This document shows, in pieces, positions 26,377-35,879 of a stretch of DNA of 64,000 nt. The DNA lies in assembly GCF_002003265.1 (NCBI RefSeq), contig NZ_CP019687.1, forward strand, positions 992,001 to 1,056,000, in the 5' to 3' direction. The stretch is from Paenibacillus larvae subsp. larvae (GTDB taxonomy: Bacteria > Bacillota > Bacilli > Paenibacillales > NBRC-103111). A program made the translations under genes and the position numbers. The notes beneath the pieces are model-generated. The model saw nothing but the letters and a program-made list of their open reading frames with translations, was not told where the DNA came from and did no database searches. Position 1 is the first letter of the stretch, and every line of letters starts with the position of its first letter.

Positions 26377-26474
26377 AGCGAAGCCAGGAAATAGGAAAAA
26401 CCCTTGCTGCACAAGGGTTTAAGCATTTTTTCAGGGTCAAAAAACACTTCGCATAATTACGGTATTATACGAAG
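26377..26474. repeat. Dispersed 100-bp repeat with hairpin and palindromic core, copy 2
   Basis: Same order of parts as 6014-6114: AGCGAAGCCAGGAAATAGG, an ACCCTTG/CAAGGGT hairpin, and a palindrome at 26446-26474 with near-perfect 11-base arms CTTCGCATAAT and ATTATACGAAG around a 6-base centre. The 11-6-11 layout is that of XerC/D-type core sites. No recombinase gene is adjacent to this copy. It ends 4 bases from the prpB stop. Confidence 0.65.
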
Positions 26475-26477
26475 CGA

Positions 26478-27395
26478 TTAGTTATCTGTGGGATTATCCG
26501 GCAAAACCGTTTTGGCTATCGCCCCATCCAACTCTTCATAATCGAAGTAGCGGATTGTATCGTATAACTCTTTTCGGCTTTGCATGTCGCCCAGCGAACC
26601 GGACTGTCTCCCCTTTTGACTGATCTCTTCAAACACTCTTTTATATGCTTTGGCAGCAACTCTCAATGAGGTAACCGGGTAGATAACCATTCGAAACCCC
26701 CAGCTTTCAAATTGGTCTGCCGTGTAGTACGGGGTCCTTCCGAATTCTGTCATATTCGCCAGAAGCGGACAATGTACGGAAGCGCTGAAGCTTTTGAATT
26801 CTTCTTCATCTTCAAGCGCTTCCGGAAAAATCCCATCCGATCCGGCAGCAATGTATTGCCGTGCCCTCTCAATCGCCGCATCCATCCCTTCCAAACTTCT
26901 CGCATCAGTTCGGGCGATAACAAAAAGAGTTGGACTAATCCGTTTAATCGTACGAATTTTTTGTACCATATCTTCAACAGAAACCAGTTTTTTACCGTTC
27001 AAATGGCCGCATTTTTTGGGCATCTCCTGATCCTCGATTTGCACAGCCGCTACTTTGGCCTCTACCATTTCTTTTGCGGTTCGGGCGACATTTAATACCC
27101 CGCCGAAACCTGTATCTATGTCAACCAATACCGGTAACCCTGACGGCCGAATCAGCTCTCGCGCCCGTTCGGCAACTTCATTTGAATATATCAGGCCCAA
27201 ATCGGGCAAGCCCCGGCCGGCGGTGTATGCGGCTCCAGACAGATAAATGGCTTTAAAACCGGATTGTCTTGCAATGGTTGCGGCCATACCGTCATGAGTA
27301 CCGGGAATTTTAACTATGGGTCCAACTGTGACAAGTTCTCTAAATTGTTCGGCTAACTGCCTTTGATCTGCTTCTTCTTCAATAAGCCACGTCAT
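26478..27395 (-). CDS. prpB: 2-methylisocitrate lyase
   Basis: 305 residues of the ICL/PEP-mutase superfamily. It contains VKIPGTHDGMAATIARQSGFKAIYLSGAA, PVLVDIDTGFGG (Mg-binding Asp), and the lyase signature EDQEMPKKCGHLNGK with the catalytic Cys, then RTDARSLEGMDAAIERA. It cleaves 2-methylisocitrate to pyruvate and succinate, the last step of the methylcitrate cycle for propionyl-CoA disposal. It is the third gene of prpC-prpD-prpB, 38 bases after prpD. The KKCGH form matches the Bacillus YqiQ group. Confidence 0.93.
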   Translation of the reverse strand: MTWLIEEEADQRQLAEQFRELVTVGPIVKIPGTHDGMAATIARQSGFKAIYLSGAAYTAGRGLPDLGLIYSNEVAERARELIRPSGLPVLVDIDTGFGGVLNVARTAKEMVEAKVAAVQIEDQEMPKKCGHLNGKKLVSVEDMVQKIRTIKRISPTLFVIARTDARSLEGMDAAIERARQYIAAGSDGIFPEALEDEEEFKSFSASVHCPLLANMTEFGRTPYYTADQFESWGFRMVIYPVTSLRVAAKAYKRVFEEISQKGRQSGSLGDMQSRKELYDTIRYFDYEELDGAIAKTVLPDNPTDN

Positions 27396-27432
27396 AACTA
27401 CCTCCAGGATATTACTTGAATGTTGAACATCC

Positions 27433-28848
27433 TTATATGATGAACATACTCATGAATTGCGGAACCGGCATCTCGACCAAGCATTGATAATCCAATGTTT
27501 TCTGAAGTATCTCGGCCGTCTTTTTCCGTGGAAATCTTGTCATCAGATTTGCTTCGTATTTTTCGATAACCTTAGGCAGCCCTTCCTTACGGCGCCTGCG
27601 ATGGCCAATCGGATATTCGCAGACTACCTTTTCGGTTTTCGTCCCGTCTTTGAAATGAATTTGGATTGCGTTGGCAATCGAGCGTTTCTCCGGATCCAGA
27701 TAATCCTTGCTAAACTGCTCATCATGGATGACAACCATTTTCTCTCTTAAGGCATCTATTCGCGGGTCTTTTGCCGTCTCATCCTCATAATGCTCCGCGG
27801 TTAATGTACCGAACAGCAAACCGATGGCAACCATATATTGCAAACAATGATCCCGGTCTGCTGGATTGTTTAGAGGGCCTTGCTTATCAATAATCCGAAT
27901 AGCCGACTGATGCGTAATTAACGAAATGGAATCAATCTTGTCAATGCGGTCTTTTACCGTTTCATGCAGCTGAAAAGCGCACTCCACTGCTGTCTGTGCA
28001 TGAAATTCAGCCGGAAAGGAAATTTTGAACAATACGTTTTCCATAACATAGGAGCCAAGACGGCGTCCCAGCTTCAGTTCCTCACTTTTGTATAACACAT
28101 CCTGGAATCCCCAGTTTTTCGCGGAAAGCGCCGTAGCGTACCCCATTTCACCATTTATAGCCATTAACGCCAGACGGACTGCCCGGCTGGTGGCATCGCC
28201 AGCAGCCCAGGACTTCCGTGAACCTGTATTGGGAGCATGACGGTATGTTCTAAGGCTTGCCCCATCGATCCATGCGTTGGAAAGAGCATGGATTACCTCT
28301 TCTTTCGTTCCGCCAAACATAGCGGTTGCTACCGCTGTTGATGCGATTTTCACAAAATGCACATGATCCAGGCCGACTCGGTTCAGGCTGTTTTCGAGTG
28401 CCAATACACCCTGGATTTCGTGAGCCTTGATGGCAGCTGTCAGAACATCAATCATCTTAAAGGGGGGTTGTCCCTCTGAAACTCTACCGCGGCTGATATA
28501 GTCGGCACTTGCGAGAATAGCTCCCAAATTATCTGAAGGATGCCCCCATTCTGCCGCAAGCCAGGTATCGTTATAATCCAGCCAACGAATCATACAGCCA
28601 ATATTAAATGCCGCATGTACGGGATCCAGTTCGAATCTTGTTCCGGGCACCCGGGCTCCACCCGGCAAATTCGCCCCAGGCACAACCGGTCCCAGATGTT
28701 TCACGCATTCCGGAAAACGCAAGGCTAAGATTCCGGTTCCGATGGAGTCCAGCAATACGTACTGGGCAATTCGATAGGCTTCTTCGCTGTCCGGTTCAAA
28801 ATCCAAAGCAAAATCCGCGATATCAACAAGCAATTGGTCGGTCTTCAT
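27433..28848 (-). CDS. prpD: 2-methylcitrate dehydratase
   Basis: 471 residues from the ATG at 28848, chosen because the product then begins [17 protein letters not shown], as in MmgE/PrpD proteins, and AGGGAAGATAGG precedes it; the open frame extends 32 codons further upstream into prpC, but those residues are not family-like. Conserved segments include [26 protein letters not shown] and [15 protein letters not shown]. It dehydrates 2-methylcitrate to 2-methyl-cis-aconitate, using a cofactor-free fold. Second gene of the methylcitrate operon. Confidence 0.92.
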   Translation of the reverse strand: MKTDQLLVDIADFALDFEPDSEEAYRIAQYVLLDSIGTGILALRFPECVKHLGPVVPGANLPGGARVPGTRFELDPVHAAFNIGCMIRWLDYNDTWLAAEWGHPSDNLGAILASADYISRGRVSEGQPPFKMIDVLTAAIKAHEIQGVLALENSLNRVGLDHVHFVKIASTAVATAMFGGTKEEVIHALSNAWIDGASLRTYRHAPNTGSRKSWAAGDATSRAVRLALMAINGEMGYATALSAKNWGFQDVLYKSEELKLGRRLGSYVMENVLFKISFPAEFHAQTAVECAFQLHETVKDRIDKIDSISLITHQSAIRIIDKQGPLNNPADRDHCLQYMVAIGLLFGTLTAEHYEDETAKDPRIDALREKMVVIHDEQFSKDYLDPEKRSIANAIQIHFKDGTKTEKVVCEYPIGHRRRRKEGLPKVIEKYEANLMTRFPRKKTAEILQKTLDYQCLVEMPVPQFMSMFII

Positions 28849-28873
28849 ACCTATCTTCCCTTCTGCACATACA

Positions 28874-29992
28874 TTATATTGGAGGATGCAAATTTCGCGG
28901 ACCTTTGTAGATAACACGGGGCCTGAACAGTCGGTTATTTTCATGCTGCTCTATGACGTGTGCACAAACGCCAATTGTCCGCGCGGCGAAAAAAACCGGA
29001 GTAAATAAATCAATCGGTATGCCAAGTAAATAATAGACAGGGGCTGCATAGTAATCCAGATTGGGAAAAAGATTTTTCTCGCGCTTCATTACTTCTTCCC
29101 CTGCTGCACACATGTTGTATAGCTCCTGCTGACGCTTCTCTTTCACCAAAACAGCCAACGCCTCTTTCATCAGCATTGCACGGGGATCTGCCTTCTTCAT
29201 ATAAACTCGGTGGCCGAAGCCCATAATTCGTTCCTTTCGGGATAGTTTGCTTAACATCAATGTTTCAATGTTGGCTTCCGTTCCGGCTTCAAGAAGCATG
29301 TTCATCACCGCTTCGTTCGCCCCGCCGTGTAAAGTCCCTTTCAATGAGGCAACCGCGCCGGTTAAAGCTCCATAGATATCCGAATGTGTGGAAGCAATCA
29401 CTCTCGCAGCGAAGGTGGAGTTTGGCATTTCATGTTCGCTGTAAACGATCAGAGATTGGTCAAAGACTTTTTCCTCCAGCTTTGTAGGCAGTTTTCCTGT
29501 GATCATATATAAAAAATTGGCGGTGTAAGAAAGATCCTTGCGCGGTTCGAGAATAGGCTGATTCGTTACGGTCCGGTATCCGTTTGCAACGATTTGCGGA
29601 ACTTTAGCTAATAACCGTACCGTTTTTCGATAGTTTGCATCCCTGGAATAGTCTTCAAGCTCATCATCATAACTGGCGATAGCAGAGATTCCTGTTCTCA
29701 AAACGTCCATTATATTTGTTTGTTGTGGAAGTAATTTCAGTATGGAGAACACTTCTTGTGGAAGGAAATATTGCGCGATCAGTTTTTTTTCCAGTAAATC
29801 ACGTTGTTCTATTGTTGGAAGGGTACCCTCCAGGATTAATCCGACAACATCCAAATATGTCGTTTGTTTTGCGAGTTCGATTAAATCATAGCCGCGCAAT
29901 ACTATTTCCTCGTTATCTACATCGAGATAAGAGATGGTCGTCTCACTTGCAACGACATTTTCCAGTCCGGGTCGGTATTGTGGTGCTTCCAT
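28874..29992 (-). CDS. prpC: 2-methylcitrate synthase / citrate synthase family
   Basis: 372 residues. Citrate-synthase motifs are present: [14 protein letters not shown] (catalytic His), [15 protein letters not shown] (second His and Arg), and [38 protein letters not shown] (catalytic Asp region). Its operon partners PrpD and PrpB indicate 2-methylcitrate synthase (propionyl-CoA plus oxaloacetate), as for MmgD; side activity with acetyl-CoA is common. A GGAGGAAG ribosome site precedes the ATG. First gene of the operon; a palindrome lies about 90 bases upstream. Confidence 0.92.
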   Translation of the reverse strand: MEAPQYRPGLENVVASETTISYLDVDNEEIVLRGYDLIELAKQTTYLDVVGLILEGTLPTIEQRDLLEKKLIAQYFLPQEVFSILKLLPQQTNIMDVLRTGISAIASYDDELEDYSRDANYRKTVRLLAKVPQIVANGYRTVTNQPILEPRKDLSYTANFLYMITGKLPTKLEEKVFDQSLIVYSEHEMPNSTFAARVIASTHSDIYGALTGAVASLKGTLHGGANEAVMNMLLEAGTEANIETLMLSKLSRKERIMGFGHRVYMKKADPRAMLMKEALAVLVKEKRQQELYNMCAAGEEVMKREKNLFPNLDYYAAPVYYLLGIPIDLFTPVFFAARTIGVCAHVIEQHENNRLFRPRVIYKGPRNLHPPI

Positions 29993-30079
29993 CTTCCTCC
30001 TCCTTTAACCTGGGTTTGTTTCGCTGATTTTATTGTAAGCAATATATTTCCATATGGTCTAATATCCATCTTGACTTAT

Positions 30080-30100
30080 GTCATATGCAAAACATATGAC
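30080..30100. promoter_or_regulatory. Palindrome upstream of prpC, possible operator
   Basis: GTCATATG-caaaa-CATATGAC is a perfect 8-base inverted repeat with a 5-base centre. It lies in the spacer upstream of the prp operon, next to a TTGACT sequence on the plus strand. The cognate regulator is unknown. Confidence 0.45.
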
Positions 30101-30244
30101 GGACCTAATGTAAAAACCTTTTAACAACCTGGCATTTTTGGAAATTTATTAACATAAAATATATTATGTAAATATATTTATCTCTCTTGAGTACGGCGAA
30201 GCTGAAACCAGCCGAAAAGTAGCAAAACGATTATTTAGGAAACT

Positions 30245-30430
30245 TATTGATAACCTCGTTTTTATCGCGTACGATTCGAAATTTAGAACTTCCAGACGGC
30301 CTGTTTAAAGATGTCCCTCATAAAGTGCTGAAGAAATATCGGCAGCGTGTGTCCACAGAGGACATTCGGGAGCTGCGCCCCATCCGGCGACGATTTGGTA
30401 TACACTGCTGTCGCTTTCTTCTGGCTTCAT
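30245..30430 (+). pseudogene. Short N-terminal-region fragment of a Tn3-type transposase
   Basis: The plus strand reads RTIRNLELPDGLFKDVPHKV, LKKYRQRVSTEDIRELR and, after a frame change, IRYTLL-like sequence. This resembles the DUF4158-adjacent region of some Tn3 TnpA proteins (VPxKVLKxYRQRVSTExxxELRxHPxxIRYTLL). Both ends are missing. It sits between the prp operon and the isd terminator. Assignment is from motif memory. Confidence 0.45.
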
Positions 30431-30453
30431 TAAACGGTTCCATTTTGGAAATA

Positions 30454-30520
30454 AAAAAACCATTTCAATTCTCCAGAATGCTTAATACATTCACCCACAA
30501 GGAGAATTAAATGGTTTTCC
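30454..30520 (-). terminator. Long-stem terminator of the isd operon
   Basis: AAAACCATTTCAATTCTCC pairs with GGAGAATTAAATGGTTTT across a 26-base loop. On the minus strand it ends in a run of seven T's, immediately after the last isd gene. Confidence 0.8.
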
Positions 30521-30529
30521 TGCATCACA

Positions 30530-30847
30530 TTATACTGTGACGGGTTGTCTGACTATTTTCACCTGATAAATTGTAATTTTGTTTTGGATGATGTAGTCCG
30601 GCTTGCCGTTGCGGTGGGAATGGGATTCCCGGAAGGCGTCGCTGCGGGTCCATGCCTGAAAGTTTTCTTTGGATTCCCACCTGGTGCTTATGGTGACTTC
30701 GTCGTAATTCTTAGTATGCTCTGTGAGCAGCACCTCCAATCCTAAAAATCCCGGCATGCTTTCTACTTTTCCCACTTTATCGAACCGTTCGATGAGCTTG
30801 TGGCCGTACCCTTTTTTAATTTGAGTCGTGTTTGTCACAATAACCAT
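30530..30847 (-). CDS. IsdG-type haem-degrading monooxygenase
   Basis: 105 residues of the antibiotic-biosynthesis-monooxygenase fold, the usual IsdG length. The Asn-Trp-His triad of IsdG/IsdI (N7, W67, H77) is matched here by Asn6 ([12 protein letters not shown]), Trp66 ([11 protein letters not shown]) and His76 (RESHSH). It opens haem to release iron in the cytoplasm after import. It is the last gene of the NEAT/IsdE/permease/ATPase/SrtB operon and is followed by its terminator, completing a haem acquisition-to-degradation pathway. Confidence 0.92.
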   Translation of the reverse strand: MVIVTNTTQIKKGYGHKLIERFDKVGKVESMPGFLGLEVLLTEHTKNYDEVTISTRWESKENFQAWTRSDAFRESHSHRNGKPDYIIQNKITIYQVKIVRQPVTV

Positions 30848-30931
30848 TTTGAATCACTCCTTTTTTAAATGAACAATTTCATAATTCACACTTAGGGTTA
30901 TTCAAACTACTGAATTGTTAAATTGCTATTT

Positions 30932-31723
30932 TTATGTTCTTTTTGTAAGTTTCGCATGTACCACAAGCCGTCCTTTATCCGGATCAAGTTCATAATCACA
31001 TGTAGATAGGGTCAAGATGGAATCATCTTCTGTCAACGTTATTCCTGTCTGAAAGACAGACCTATCCTGGATATTTTTTATAAAAGAAGCATATTCGGTC
31101 TTGCTGCTAAAATCAGTCTGGATATAATAAAAGTCGGTTGTTGTCCGGTACACTGAGAATACCTCGGCTTCGTAACTTTCATACAATGTATCATAGTAGA
31201 GCAACCGGTGTTGATTGAAAAAATGGATCTGAAGATATTTTTTAAGATTCCCGAACATCGATCCATCCTTCATATCATGACCATATAAAATGGTGTTTCG
31301 ACTGCCCAGTTCTACATTATTCCGAAAATCCATAAAAATGCTGCCTGCTCTTGTGCTTTGTTTTTTATAATTTTTATCGAGATAGTAATTGTTATCTCGA
31401 GCTTGAAGAATGGGATAATCAATCGGAGTATCGTCCAGGCGGATCCAGCCTGTGATATCCCGATTCATGCCTAACAAGGAATGAAATTGAGGCCGAGTCT
31501 CTCCGTGACTGGCAGAAACTTTATCTTCATCTTGATAATAGATCTCTCTGGCTTCCCCCATGTTTTTTCGATTGTCATAATAGTCCCATGCGATATTGCT
31601 TAGCTGGAATAAGGAATAAAAGAATATTCCAAGACATATAATCGTGATCAAATTGGATAAGGTTGACGTTTTTTTGCGTTTTTGATTGATTTTTATGGCT
31701 TCCAACCTATCACCTCTAAACAT
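30932..31723 (-). CDS. srtB: Sortase B
   Basis: About 264 residues from the ATG at 31723; a TTG at 31705 behind AGAGGTGAT is an alternative, and starts further upstream would overlap the ATPase gene. One membrane anchor (LSNLITIICLGIFFYSLFQL) is followed by the class B sortase domain: NTILYGHDMKDGSMF (catalytic His), ILTLSTCDYELDPDKGRLVVHAKL (catalytic Cys and Arg). It joins NP(Q/K)T-type sorting signals to peptidoglycan. The two NEAT proteins at the head of the operon end with NPKTGD and NPKTAD, its expected substrates. Confidence 0.93.
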   Translation of the reverse strand: MFRGDRLEAIKINQKRKKTSTLSNLITIICLGIFFYSLFQLSNIAWDYYDNRKNMGEAREIYYQDEDKVSASHGETRPQFHSLLGMNRDITGWIRLDDTPIDYPILQARDNNYYLDKNYKKQSTRAGSIFMDFRNNVELGSRNTILYGHDMKDGSMFGNLKKYLQIHFFNQHRLLYYDTLYESYEAEVFSVYRTTTDFYYIQTDFSSKTEYASFIKNIQDRSVFQTGITLTEDDSILTLSTCDYELDPDKGRLVVHAKLTKRT

Positions 31724-31748
31724 GTTTGGTTCCAACCTGCAATCGTCT

Positions 31749-32507
31749 CTAAATCCCAACCGGAACAACGTAAAGTCCTGCATGTTCTTCGTACTTGATA
31801 AGGGCATCGATACCATAAATATTTTTGAGCATGGCTTTTGATATAATCTCTTGCGGATTGCCTTTCATCACAATAATACTGTCGCTATACCGGATTGCTT
31901 GATTGATGTCGTGCAGGACCATAACAATGGTTAATCCCAGGGAACGATTCAGATGTTGAATCAATTCAAGGACTTCGAACTGATAATACATATCGAGGTA
32001 TGTGGTAGGCTCATCCAGGAATAAAATAGGCGTACTCTGGGCTAAAGCCATTGAGATCCAAACCCGCTGCCTTTCTCCCCCGGATAATTCAATAACTCTC
32101 TTCTTTCGTTTGGACTGTAAATTAGTACAGGTAAGTGCCCAATCTATTGCTTTCTCGTCTTCATCCGCATCAGAAGCAAATAAACGTTTATGAGGTATTC
32201 GGCCAAATCCGGTTAATTTCTCAACTGTTAAGTCGGAGGGAGCCTCATTATATTGATGAACCACCGCCAGCTTTTTGGCAAATTCTTTAGGTTTATATAG
32301 ATTTACAGATTTTCCGTCCAGAAATATTTCTCCGTTTTGGGGAGAAATATTTCTGGACAATATGCCAAGTAAAGTAGATTTCCCACAGCCGTTCGGACCG
32401 ATAATCGTCGTAATTTTGCCCTGCTCTATTTCACTGCTAACGGATTTGAGCAATTCGGTTTTCTGATTATAGGAAAAAGTGACATCCTTAATTTCCATAT
32501 GATTCAT
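31749..32507 (-). CDS. ABC transporter ATP-binding protein for haem/iron-siderophore uptake
   Basis: 252 residues. Walker A GPNGCGKST, a FecE-type Q-loop (VVHQYNEAP), signature LSGGERQRVWISMALAQ, Walker B PILFLDEPTTYLDM, and the switch His in VLHDINQAIRYSD are all present. It energises import through the adjacent permease, with the IsdE lipoprotein as receptor. It overlaps the permease gene end by 20 bases, so translation is coupled. FecE-family sequence alone does not separate haem from siderophore import; the NEAT/SrtB/IsdG context points to haem. Confidence 0.92.
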   Translation of the reverse strand: MNHMEIKDVTFSYNQKTELLKSVSSEIEQGKITTIIGPNGCGKSTLLGILSRNISPQNGEIFLDGKSVNLYKPKEFAKKLAVVHQYNEAPSDLTVEKLTGFGRIPHKRLFASDADEDEKAIDWALTCTNLQSKRKKRVIELSGGERQRVWISMALAQSTPILFLDEPTTYLDMYYQFEVLELIQHLNRSLGLTIVMVLHDINQAIRYSDSIIVMKGNPQEIISKAMLKNIYGIDALIKYEEHAGLYVVPVGI

Positions 32508-33470
32508 CCTGCTTTCTTAGAAAAAATATCAAGAAGGGACCCCCAATAACTGCCATAATGGTAGATGCAGGAATCTCGCTCGGAGCCAAGACAGTACGTC
32601 CAAGCGTATCAGCTGTCAGTATCAGCAAAGCTCCTGCTAAAGCTGAAAACGGGATTAGCACTTTATGATCCGATCCGACTATTCTTCTTGAAATATGGGG
32701 AATAAGCAGCCCGACAAAAGCAATGACACCTGCGATGGAAGTAGCTACTGCAGCCAGCCAGACAGCAATTGCGGAAATGAGCAACCTTGCTCTAGTCACG
32801 TGCAGCCCTAAATTCCTGGCCGTTTTATCCTGCAAGGACAATAAATTGCACCAGGATCCTATAAACAGGGACAGCACTATCCCGACTGTACCGTAGGAAG
32901 CAATCACTTGAACATCCCCCATGTCTTCTGGGTAATGCTCGATGAGGAAGATGCTGCTGGAATAGTCCCCAAATAGTTGCAAATCGTAATAAAAGACTCA
33001 TTTAAACCAGTGAACATGGCATTAATAGCAATACCGACTAAAATAATCTTGACCGGGCTCAAATGAGATTTCCACGAAAAAGAATACACCAGGAAACAGG
33101 CAAGCACTCCCCCTGCAAAAGAAAATAACGGCATATAGTAGAACAGTTGCGGAAATATCGTAATACCAAGAAGAGAAGCAAGCTTGGCTCCTGAAGATAT
33201 TCCGATAACACCTGCATCCGCGAGCGGGTTTTTCATAACGGCCTGAAACAGGACACCGGCTACAGCCAAGGCTGCACCTGAATATAAAGCGATAATGACC
33301 CGGGGTAAACGTAAATCTTTAATGATATTAACATTTTCATCCGTTCCAGTAAAAAGCCCTTTGATGAAATCAAACACTCCCACTTCTATACTGCCAGTTA
33401 TGGCAGACACGAGAATCACAATAAAAAGCAGGACAAGTACGGATAAAAAGCTGAGAATATATTTATTCAT
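32488..33470 (-). pseudogene. IsdF/FecCD-type permease with a frameshift in a G tract
   Basis: The first frame from the ATG at 33470 (MNKYILSFLSVLVLLFIVIL) carries the N-terminal membrane helices and the FecCD motif RLPRVIIALYSGAALAVAGVLFQAVMKNPLADAGVIGIS, and stops after KTWGMFK. The second frame continues GDVQVIASYGTVGIVLSLFIG and has the C-terminal coupling region GVIAFVGLLIPHISRRIVGSDHKVLIP. The frames join at KTWG-DVQV if the tract of five C's on the plus strand (32916-32920) had six. Total would be about 327 residues, normal for the family. As read it encodes a truncated permease; a sequencing error or a phase-variable tract are alternatives. The neighbouring genes are intact. Confidence 0.88.
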
Positions 33471-33505
33471 GGTTACCGTCCTCACCTTGAATTCTACGTT
33501 ACGGT

Positions 33506-34414
33506 TTACGGATACAGCATCTTGGCCAGAGTATCTAGCGCTTCAGAAACTTCCAGGTTCCCCGTAGTTCCAAACAGGCGCTCTTCCAAGTCGTATACCC
33601 TATTTTGTTTAACGGCATTAAAATGTTTCCAGATATCATTTTCCTTAAATTCTTTATCAAACATCTTTACAACTTCTTCCGGCATACCGTGGGCTGCTCT
33701 TAAAATAATATCCGGATTGGCCTGCTGCAGAAATTCTGTATTGGATGCCAAAAATTCTACCTTTTGCCCCTGAATGACGTTTTGTCCTCCTAAAATGCGT
33801 ACAAGATCGCCAATATAAGAGTGTTCTGTTGCTACCAGGTAACTTCCCGGAATGCCAAGCAATATTAGAACCTTGGGCCGCTTTTTTCTTTCAGTTTGTT
33901 TTTGGATCCCGGCTACTTTGGCATCGAATTGTTCTACAATCTTCTGGGCTTGTTCATTCCGGCCATATTTTCGTCCCAGTTCCAAGATAGAATTTTTCAT
34001 GTCTTCCAGACTCTCTAAATTTACAAATGTTACATCCTGGCCAGATTGCCTGTATAAAGGGTCCAGATCATATTGCAAGGTCGTTACGGACAAAATATCG
34101 GTAGGTTTTAGCATCTTGATTACTTCCATATCCGGTTTCATGGGATTGCCAACTTCTTTTACTCCACTATATCGCTCTGGCAATTTCTTGTAACTAGTTG
34201 GAATTCCCGCTAGGTCTAACTCTAACTTATCCATTATTTCGGTTAAAGCCACGGTAGTGGAAACGATTCGATGGCGTTCAATATTTTCTTTGGCTGAATC
34301 AGCACGGGTTGTTGGTTCAGGAGATGGAGAACAGCCCGTTATTCCGGCAACACAAACAAATGAAATAAGGAACGTTTTATATACTCTTGCACATAAATAG
34401 CGCCGATTAATCAA
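33506..34414 (-). CDS. isdE: Haem-receptor lipoprotein, IsdE-like
   Basis: 302 residues with a TTG start behind GGAGGAGAGT. A signal peptide ends in the lipobox VAGITGC. The class III substrate-binding fold has a long central helix. The two haem-iron ligands known from S. aureus IsdE (a Met in the N-lobe and a His in the C-lobe) are matched by GNPMKPDMEVIK and ILRAAHGMPEE. It receives haem from NEAT proteins and hands it to the permease. A stable 9-bp hairpin lies just upstream of its ribosome site, separating it from the NEAT genes. Confidence 0.9.
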   Translation of the reverse strand: MINRRYLCARVYKTFLISFVCVAGITGCSPSPEPTTRADSAKENIERHRIVSTTVALTEIMDKLELDLAGIPTSYKKLPERYSGVKEVGNPMKPDMEVIKMLKPTDILSVTTLQYDLDPLYRQSGQDVTFVNLESLEDMKNSILELGRKYGRNEQAQKIVEQFDAKVAGIQKQTERKKRPKVLILLGIPGSYLVATEHSYIGDLVRILGGQNVIQGQKVEFLASNTEFLQQANPDIILRAAHGMPEEVVKMFDKEFKENDIWKHFNAVKQNRVYDLEERLFGTTGNLEVSEALDTLAKMLYP

Positions 34415-34436
34415 CAGATATTACTCTCCTCCCTCC

Positions 34437-34470
34437 TCCCTTGATGACCTTTTATCGGCCTATCAAGGGA
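34437..34470 (-). promoter_or_regulatory. Intercistronic hairpin ahead of isdE
   Basis: TCCCTTGAT (34437-34445) and ATCAAGGGA (34462-34470) form a perfect 9-bp stem whose minus-strand 3' arm runs directly into the GGAGGAGGGAGGAG ribosome-site region of isdE. No T run follows, so it is more likely an mRNA-processing or stability element that sets surface-protein versus transporter levels than a terminator. Confidence 0.5.
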
Positions 34471-34486
34471 CGGGATTATTGGTCTC

Positions 34487-35821
34487 TTATTGCCTTGTTC
34501 GCCATCTCCAGATTTTTACGGTTAAAACGACTAGGGAAGCAACCAGTATAGAACTATATATTCCTATTTGAGCTGTATCTGCTGTTTTAGGGTTATTTCC
34601 TTTTGGTTGTTTTGACTTTTGGGATGCTCCTGTTTGTTTATCGGAATCCCTGTCAAAGGTTAGAGTATCTGTATTGGAATTTGATGTTGCATCAGTCAAA
34701 AGTGTCACGTCCGGATCTGAGGCTGAAACCTCTTTCGGTTCCGGCTTGGACTCCGGCCCACGCGAAGGGTCCGGTTTCCCTTGAACAGATTCAATGCTGT
34801 CGGAGTCGAAAGCAAGCTGAACATCATACGTATGGAGGTAGTTCATCTCCGGAATGTCTACCTTTACCCTGGCGTTTAATGTCTCTGTAATATCAGCGAT
34901 ATCAAACTGCACTACTCTCGTATCCGCAACCCCATCCAGGCTTAGTATTGTTGTCTCCTTTAAGCTTCCGTTTTGCTCTATCTCATACTGGGTAATCCAT
35001 GAACTATGTGTAAGTGTATGGGAAATTTTCATTTTCCCGTTGTTGACGGTTAAGGCAGCAGGCTTGATCGTATAAGTATCCATCTTCGAGACTTCTTGCG
35101 TCTTGTCTTTATATAAGGTAAAGTCGATGGTGTAGGTGCCGTCCTGCAGGATTGGAGCAGGTACTGGTTTAGGAACCGGTGTTGGCACTGGTGCAGGTAT
35201 CGGCGTCGGCTTCGGTGTAGGAACCGGAGCCGGTTCCGGTGTAGCTGCAGGAGTCGGCTTCGGCGTAGGAACTGTTGCCGGCTCTGGTGTAACTGCAGGA
35301 GTCGGCTCTGGCGTAGGAACTGGTGCCGGCTCCGCTTTTACCTGCACAGGCTTTAATGTGTCTAATTTAAATGCAAGCTGAACGTCATAAGCATGATGGT
35401 AGTTCATTCCCGGAATATCGACTTTAACCCGGGCATTTATTTTTTTCGCTGTATCCCCGACCCCGACCTCAAACTCTACTACCCTTTTGTCTTCGGAAGC
35501 ATCAGATTCTAAAATTGTTGTATCCTTTAGGCTTCCATTTTGTTCAACCTGATATTGGGTAATCCAAGAGCTGTGTGCAAGCTTATGAGAAATTTTTGCA
35601 TTTCCGTTTTTAACTATTAATTTGGCAGGTTTTTCTGCATAAGTATCCATCATCGAGGCTGCTTCTGTCTTATCTTTCAATACGGTAAAATCAATGGTAT
35701 ATTCCCCGTCTTTTATTGAATCGGCGGCCTGAACACTTTGAAGATAAGAAGATGACAAAAATGTAAAAAATGCGAAGAAGAATACAACAGCTCCACTTAT
35801 ATATTTTTTCATTGTTTTCAA
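34487..35821 (-). CDS. Two-NEAT-domain haem-binding surface protein with SrtB signal
   Basis: About 444 residues from a TTG at 35821 (AAGGAGA eight bases upstream; the ATG at 35812 is an alternative). Signal peptide (SGAVVFFFAFFTFL), NEAT domain 1 (about 30-155) and NEAT domain 2 (about 220-345) share the pattern SSWITQYxxEQNGSLKxTTIL and the haem-ligand motif YxxxY (MNYHHAYDVQLAF; MNYLHTYDVQLAF). Between them is a Pro-Thr-rich repetitive linker (PTPEPTPA/PTPKPTPI units). The C-terminus has NPKTAD, a hydrophobic segment and RWRTRQ, a sortase B type anchor. It should capture haem at the cell wall and pass it inward. The two NEAT domains look like an internal duplication. Confidence 0.93.
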   Translation of the reverse strand: MKTMKKYISGAVVFFFAFFTFLSSSYLQSVQAADSIKDGEYTIDFTVLKDKTEAASMMDTYAEKPAKLIVKNGNAKISHKLAHSSWITQYQVEQNGSLKDTTILESDASEDKRVVEFEVGVGDTAKKINARVKVDIPGMNYHHAYDVQLAFKLDTLKPVQVKAEPAPVPTPEPTPAVTPEPATVPTPKPTPAATPEPAPVPTPKPTPIPAPVPTPVPKPVPAPILQDGTYTIDFTLYKDKTQEVSKMDTYTIKPAALTVNNGKMKISHTLTHSSWITQYEIEQNGSLKETTILSLDGVADTRVVQFDIADITETLNARVKVDIPEMNYLHTYDVQLAFDSDSIESVQGKPDPSRGPESKPEPKEVSASDPDVTLLTDATSNSNTDTLTFDRDSDKQTGASQKSKQPKGNNPKTADTAQIGIYSSILVASLVVLTVKIWRWRTRQ

Positions 35822-35879
35822 CGAACTATCTCCTTCTTTGTTCATTTTTTCGCTACATGAACGATTACTCTCTTCCAGA

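Noticed and set aside
26203-26412. 69-codon minus-strand frame between the GNAT gene and prpB
   Set aside because: It overlaps the terminator hairpin and dispersed repeat and shows no protein-like features.
26478-27395. Second PEP mutase
   Set aside because: The superfamily fold is shared, but the active-site loop is KKCGH and the neighbours are prpC and prpD, so it is methylisocitrate lyase.
35136-35381. Gly/Val-rich plus-strand frame (GTGVGTGAG repeats)
   Set aside because: It is the complement of the Pro-Thr repeat linker of the NEAT protein, not a separate gene.
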